A DNA stretch of 64,000 nucleotides from Lucifuga dentata (taxonomy: Eukaryota; Chordata; Actinopteri; Ophidiiformes; Bythitidae): the NCBI GenBank assembly GCA_014773175.1, contig VXCM01002052.1, positions 62,001-126,000 of the forward strand, written 5' to 3'. The position numbers and the translations under genes are program-made. This document shows, in pieces, positions 1 through 64,000 of the stretch (the stretch's first letter is position 1; each line of letters opens with the position of its first letter). The notes beneath the pieces were generated by a model, which saw nothing but the letters and a program-made list of their open reading frames with translations, was not told where the DNA came from and made no database searches.

Positions 1-2512
1 GCCAGAGTGCACAAGACCAGGTGCTATTTTCGTGCGTGTGTGTGTGAATGTGAGTGTGTGTGAATGTGAGTGTGTTTGTCATCTAAATGTGGCAGCTCTA
101 GCTGGCAGTGTAAATGCTCCTGTTGTGCACCACTATTTGAACACCACAGCCTATTCTGCCGTAGGATAAGGCAGCATTTGGCACTTACAGGTCCTTCATT
201 ATGGTGAAAAATTCAATGTTCTAAATCACACTCAAGCAGCGATTCCTCTGTGAACACAAGGTGTGTGTGTAAATTTGTTTTGGTGTGCGTGGATGAGCAC
301 AGGTGTGATTATGCATTGGTCTCTCTTGGCCTCTTGTCTCTGTGTTCATTGGAAAGATATTATTAAATCTGCAGAAAAAATGGTGGCAGACAGCCTGGGT
401 TTAAAAAAAAAGTGGTTACAAATAGTTCTCAGTGTTTGTTTCCACTTGGCTGGTGTATCGACTGGGTGGAGTTTACTGCCTCAGGAAATGTCAGGCAAGC
501 TGTCAGTCACAGGAGCATCCTAAACTGACTTCAAAACAACCTTCCAACAACTTTTACCAGTTGTTCTAAGGTGTTACAAGTAAAAGCCAATGAAGATCCA
601 TGCATTAATGAGCTGCTGCAAAGTTAAGAGCAGCAGTTTATACTTCTTCCTCTGGTGTCCAAGTGAAATTGACGTTAAGTCTCCAAAAGAAACCTAAATT
701 CTCTGCTTTAGAGCTCGGCATTTTAAATGAATCATTTCCCTAAAATGTAAACAAGTACAACAGTAACGCCTCTTTCAAGGCTAAGAATAAAAGATGCTGG
801 TAACAGGCGTTTATGAATGTGGCTGTGTATTTGCCCTAAACATGTTAAATCTGGCGCTGTGTTTTATGAATTACCCTCTTTAAGTCGATACTCATATTGA
901 AATCTGAAAGTAGTGGCAAAGATAAAATTTGAATACTGATTTGGATTTGTGACAAATATTTACACTGCAGCCAAATATTTTACATGTGGACAACAAACTT
1001 ATAAGTTAAAAGTGAAAATATAGTACTTGATATGAAAATACCAAAAGTACAGGTCAGAGCACATACAGAGGACCAAATTTGACTTTTTTTTTCTTTTTCC
1101 CTCAACATCTATGCTAATACTGACATATCTGTGATTAAGCAATATTTGCTGATCATATCAACCCCACCAATTAATTTGGGCTCTATGATGGATAAGGCAG
1201 CTACACTGGGACAGATACAGCAGTAATGCTGTTGGCTGAGGGAATACTACTTCTTAATGTGTACTATATACAAGTTTGACATCCACTTTCGGAAGTTAAA
1301 ATGACAGTTATCAATGGTTCCAGGTGAAATCCTTTACACTCCCGTTTACCTCAGTTGATCTGACTCAAAAGGTTTAAGTCAATGATCGTGAAAGTGTCTC
1401 AGCCTGGGAATAGCCTATGAAATCTAGAAGATCACCAAATGAAGATAAGATGCACGTTGTCATGACCTTTCATAAAACCCCAGCTTGTCTTAAGAACTGC
1501 CTTCAGCGTGTCTTGGAGGCGACAGAAGGAGGCAGGCAGGAGCACTCACCTATCCGCTGCTACTTATTAAACTAATCCACTTTGAAATGAAGCGTCAGTC
1601 TGTTTGGCTGAAAACAAAAGGGTATTAGGGAACAAATCTGACAGCTGGAAAAAAAAAAAAAAAAAAAAAAAGAGAGAGGCAGCTTCTGCACACAAGATGG
1701 GATCAGTGCTGATAAGGCTCAAAATGAAATTTCACTTTAATGAGACAAGGGATTGAATAAACAGGTAAGAGGAATGACAAGTCTCTGAGACATTCCTTCT
1801 GTTTGAGTGTGAAATCTTTATGATGTGCAACAGCCACTCATTAAACAGTGCATACACACGTGCATTCCAGTGAGCACGAATGAATGTGCATAAATTTGCA
1901 ATATAGCAAGCTTGCAGTAAGACAATATAGGTTGGCATTTAGTTAGCATAAGCTGAGGAGTGATACCAAGCTGATTGAAGGAGATGGGCTACAACATTAG
2001 CATTACTGTGGATTAGGAGTTAACAAGACTGAGAAGTCAGGGATGACAATGAAGAAGTGAAAATGGGGCACCGTGATACATTCAGGGACTCAAAGAACGG
2101 GGAGGAGGCAGAAAAAAAAGGCTAATGAACAAAGAGAGGCAGAGGCAGAAGAGAGGGATGGAGGAAAAGGGAACAAAGAAAGCTAGCTAGCGGAGAAGCT
2201 AATGTGATGGGTGATTATGCAGGTTTAACAGGAAATGTGTCTAGGGGGTAAACACGGATTTTGGATCATCCGACGTCACAGTTCATTAATGAATTCAAGT
2301 GACTCTTTGTATGGATGTTGTTTGTTTCTTTGTGTGTGATTGGAGCTCCCTGCTGTCTTTGGACATTTCCAGCACAAACCAATTCAATCAAACACCAAGA
2401 TCCAAAACTGTAACCGTAACCAACCGGTTGATCCAACGGCAGGATCCATGAAACCAAATAAGACGACATATTCACCACAGCGACTACTGTCAATACTCTG
2501 GACCACATAAAG

Positions 2513-3334
2513 CAGGGGTATCAAACTCAATCACAGAGGGGCCAAAATTAAAAACTGGGTCCAAGTCGAGGGCCAAACAGGGTCAGCCTTTATTGGAAAC
2601 AGACTTAACTGGCCTCGTTTTCATCAGAGGTTATGACAAATTCTTCATTCATACACTAATATGAACTTCACTTTAACCGCTGCTCCCAAGACATGTTTAG
2701 AATTCAGAACAAACCAGAGGTATGAAAAAACAAATAAGAGATCAAATTCAAAATAAACAACAGTTTTTTTTATGTCTTCCTCTATCAGCAGTGTTTCACC
2801 GACTCATTTCCTATGAAAAAGTTTTATCACAGGAAATAGCCAGAGAACTGATTTTTCTGAAGGGAAATCTAAAATCACTCTTTGTTTTTCATTAACGACT
2901 TCAACAAGCAAAATGAAAATACAGCATTTTAAACGTGATCAAGCCTTCTTATGTTATATTCTTTAATTACAGCCACATCGGCTCTGCTAACGAGGCTAAC
3001 AGGTTTATCTCTAACGACAGTAAAACAGCTTCTCTAAGTCCACCTGAGCTGAAAGCCTGTTTTCAGAGTCCATCTTTCCTTTGGCCGTTTCTTCCATGGA
3101 CTAGCTTAAAGTTCATTAAAAATGACTGTAGGGCACGGAGGGGAGGGGAGCTGGAGCTTCAGGTGTTGATTGACATGCCGGCTGTTGCAGTGCATTCTGG
3201 GATTTGTAGTATCCATAATGTGTGCGCTATATACCGGCGGGCCAGTTATTATAGAAATGAGATATTATCTCGCGGGCCACATATAACTGTACCGCAGTCC
3301 GGATGTGGCCTGTGGGTCTTGAGTATGACATGTG
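2513..3334. mobile_element. hAT-type non-autonomous DNA transposon
   Basis: Starts CAGGGGTATCAAACTCAA and ends with the imperfect reverse complement TTGAGTATGACATGTG. It is flanked on both sides by the same 8 bp, acataaag, at 2505-2512 and 3335-3342. An 8-bp target duplication and CAGGG-type ends are typical of hAT elements. The 822 bp contain no transposase-like frame; the 2935-3366 reading frame is not recognisable. The GGGCCA/GGGCCAC-rich ends are like a family common in fish genomes. Confidence 0.85.
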
Positions 3335-4636
3335 ACATAAAGGAAGCAAATAGTGTGTATTTGTGATTGATTGGTTTTTATGGACTTGCCAGCAGGTCAG
3401 CTTAGGAGGTATGTCAGAGAAAGAGAGATCTACTGTAGGTGTTTATGGAATACACAAGACAGGTGAAAAGAAAAAGTGTGTTGCATAAGAACAGAAATCT
3501 GATCCTAATGAGAGAGGGAGGAGGGAGAGCAGATGGAGGGAATGCAGAGGATGAGAGAGGCCGATGGTGCTGAGGGGCAAACAACCCTGCAGAACCTGCT
3601 ATAGGCTCTGACTCACAGTGACTCATCCATAACCCAGAGACACGCCGCACAATGTGCAGGTGTGTGTGCATGCATGCACAAGCGGGGAAGGGGGTGGTGA
3701 GACATGCAGAAAAGGGTGAGCTGGGTGAGCTAGAAGCAGTGTTTTGATACGTGCAGCTGCAGCCGGCATGTCCCCTGCATTTCAATGAGCTGTGCACTTA
3801 GTCTCCTCACTGCCCTCCAACTGAGTCGCTCCTCCTTCACCTCCTTTTTTTACACTCCTGTCCCACTCTCGCTGTTTCTCCATCCTTCTGCTCATTTTTG
3901 CAACCCAATTTTGTCTTTTTCTTCAAGAATCATGCTGAGCCTTAGCTCTTTATCTCTGACCCTGTTCATTCCCCATCCCATCTTCTTCCTCTTTTAACAC
4001 CTGCATCATTCCATTCTTTTACTCTTTAAAATAATCCTCCATTTACTTTCAGCTTCCTCTCACTCAGCCCTCCTCTGCTGCAGCTTTCTTTATCTACTGC
4101 TTTCCCGTCTGTCTCTACGTACACAGAATGACAGTTTGCAGACAGAAGGAGGGACTAAACTGGTGTAATGGGAGCAAAAGGGAAACAATTAGCAGGGCAG
4201 ACAAGAGCCAAGATGAATCATATCAAACACATGAAGGACAACTAAGCAAGGGACAGGACTGAATAAGGACTTTCTCTTTTTTTTCTATTGTTACTTGCAA
4301 TTTGACACTGAATCCTCTCTTTCTGCCTCTCATTGGGAGCTGTATCACTTTGACAAAGGAATACTGATGGATCTCTTGCTCTATATCTCTTACTCAGAGG
4401 TAAAGTATCATGATGGTGCAGCATGTCTGTGGATATGGTGCTCATTGAGTCCTGTGGGAGGCTGATTTCCAGGCATGTAGAGAGCAGTACAGCTGCCTCT
4501 TTCGGCCCCATGGGACCCAAGTACCAAGCACAGAGATGCAAAGTGATACCAGGCTGATATGTGACTGCTGCTCTATGATATAGGCATAAAGAGTACATGC
4601 ATAATCACAACAAACTGGAACCAGTGCATGTTGCTA

Positions 4637-5063
4637 CAGTGCCTTTCACACTGCAGGAACCTTTTTATGAATTTATGCTCTACTTCAGCTAGGTTCTCTA
4701 TGATGGTTTAGGAGAGGGAACCATCAGATAGTACTTTTCACCAAAAACATTCTGGCTCTCAAACCGGTTCCATTTGGTATCTGTGGAACTAAGATTCTCT
4801 CCAGTGGATCAGCTCACATTTCTACCGACTTCCTTATTGTGCCTTCAAACTTCTCTTGAAATTCAGTCGATGTCTAAACTGACACTAATAATCATGTTTC
4901 TTCAGAGGTCCACTGAACAGACTTCGACGTTTCCACTGTTTATCACTTTTATGGAAGCAGAATAATACGTGCCCACTTACGATGCCATCACAGTTCTCCT
5001 GCCTATTTTTTGGTTCAGAGCATGAACCAATTTTTTTTTAAATTCTAAAGCAAAAAATTTTTT

Positions 5064-5100
<37 letters not shown>

Positions 5101-5308
5101 CCAAATTAGGTCCGCAGGCCAGAATGGAACCTGTTCCACGTTGGTGGAAATGCCACAAGAGAGTACCAACCTGAAGTAAGAGCTAGAAATAGCTCAGGAA
5201 CTAGTTTCTGTACCAAAATGGGTCCTGATTTATTAGTGTGAAATGAAGAAAAGTTCCAGAGTTTCTGAAAATGTTCCTGAAAAACTTCCTGGTGTACAAA
5301 AGACACTC
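4637..5308. mobile_element. decayed terminal-inverted-repeat element (probable)
   Basis: The left end reads CAGTGCCTTTCACACTGCAG. The right end, read in reverse, is GAGTGTCTTTTGTACACCAG, and the match continues into GGAA and T-rich sequence. No clear target duplication was found, so the class is open; hAT-like is a guess. It carries the poly(A) run 5068-5097. Confidence 0.4.
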
Positions 5309-5567
5309 ATCTCAACAGATTTGACAGATCAATCAAATAATTGAGTGAAACATGCCAAAACAGTGTTAGGCATCCAGCTTATTATTGTGCAAGATTGGAC
5401 CTTTACTTCCTTCTAATTCTGAGGAGACAATACGTAATAGAGGGCCACAGTAAGATAGGTTGGGATATAACCAGGAATGTGGATTTGAAACTAGATTTCA
5501 GGTATGTGCCCTGATGGTAAGACAGTCTGTACAGAAATACAGGACTGTTCCAAGCCTCATGCATTCA

Positions 5568-64000
<58,433 letters not shown>

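Noticed and set aside
2935..3366. 143-codon frame as a gene
   Set aside because: Lies inside the hAT-type element and crosses its right border; no transposase motifs.

Overview
The window is vertebrate nuclear DNA, almost certainly from a teleost fish. It carries one recognisable host gene on the minus strand, a csmd2-type CUB-and-sushi multidomain gene, spread over 31 coding exons from 62989 (5' end of the visible part) down to 5573 (3' end). The fish assignment rests on compact introns and on a repeat load typical of teleosts: hAT-type and TTAA-flanked non-autonomous DNA transposons, LINE fragments, and very dense CA, GA, AAT and poly(A) tracts. Neither the start codon nor the stop codon is inside the window. 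Using the 14-CUB plan of human CSMD proteins, the visible part runs from CUB5 through sushi 13.

Every exon was placed by reading the frame through canonical GT/AG splice sites. The 31 exons join into one open frame of 4683 nt (1561 codons) encoding nine CUB domains alternating with nine sushi (CCP) domains. All module boundaries fall in phase 1. CUBs are split over two or three exons; most sushi domains are single exons of 189-204 nt, and sushi 11 and sushi 13 are split in two. The peptide fits remembered human CSMD2 better than CSMD1 or CSMD3, for example in the sushi 12 and CUB13 segments. One exon, sushi 9, is interrupted in this assembly by a 65-nt artefact.

Layout, left to right: 1-5572 intron with a complete hAT-type element; 5573-8962 sushi 13 and CUB13; 8963-12386 intron with microsatellites and a 152-bp-period minisatellite; 12387-14510 sushi 12 and CUB12; 16851-18545 sushi 11 and the last two exons of CUB11; 21501-24309 first CUB11 exon, sushi 10 and last CUB10 exon; 28638-33075 rest of CUB10 and sushi 9; 38268-41188 CUB9, sushi 8 and last CUB8 exon; 41189-52407 an 11.2-kb intron with a foldback element and a small hairpin; 52408-62989 first CUB8 exon back to CUB5.

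The non-coding sequence holds the less expected structure. Three copies of a roughly 587-bp inverted-repeat element sit precisely on TTAA sites, and a second TTAA-flanked family is present, one member of which abuts a copy of the first. There is a hAT-type element with a perfect 8-bp target duplication, a 170-bp-arm foldback element, and a nearly perfect 24-bp hairpin. Nine of the 17 single-base N positions are flanked by exact direct duplications of 61-67 nt, which looks like unmerged contig overlap rather than biology. No second host gene, tRNA, rRNA or CRISPR array could be supported.
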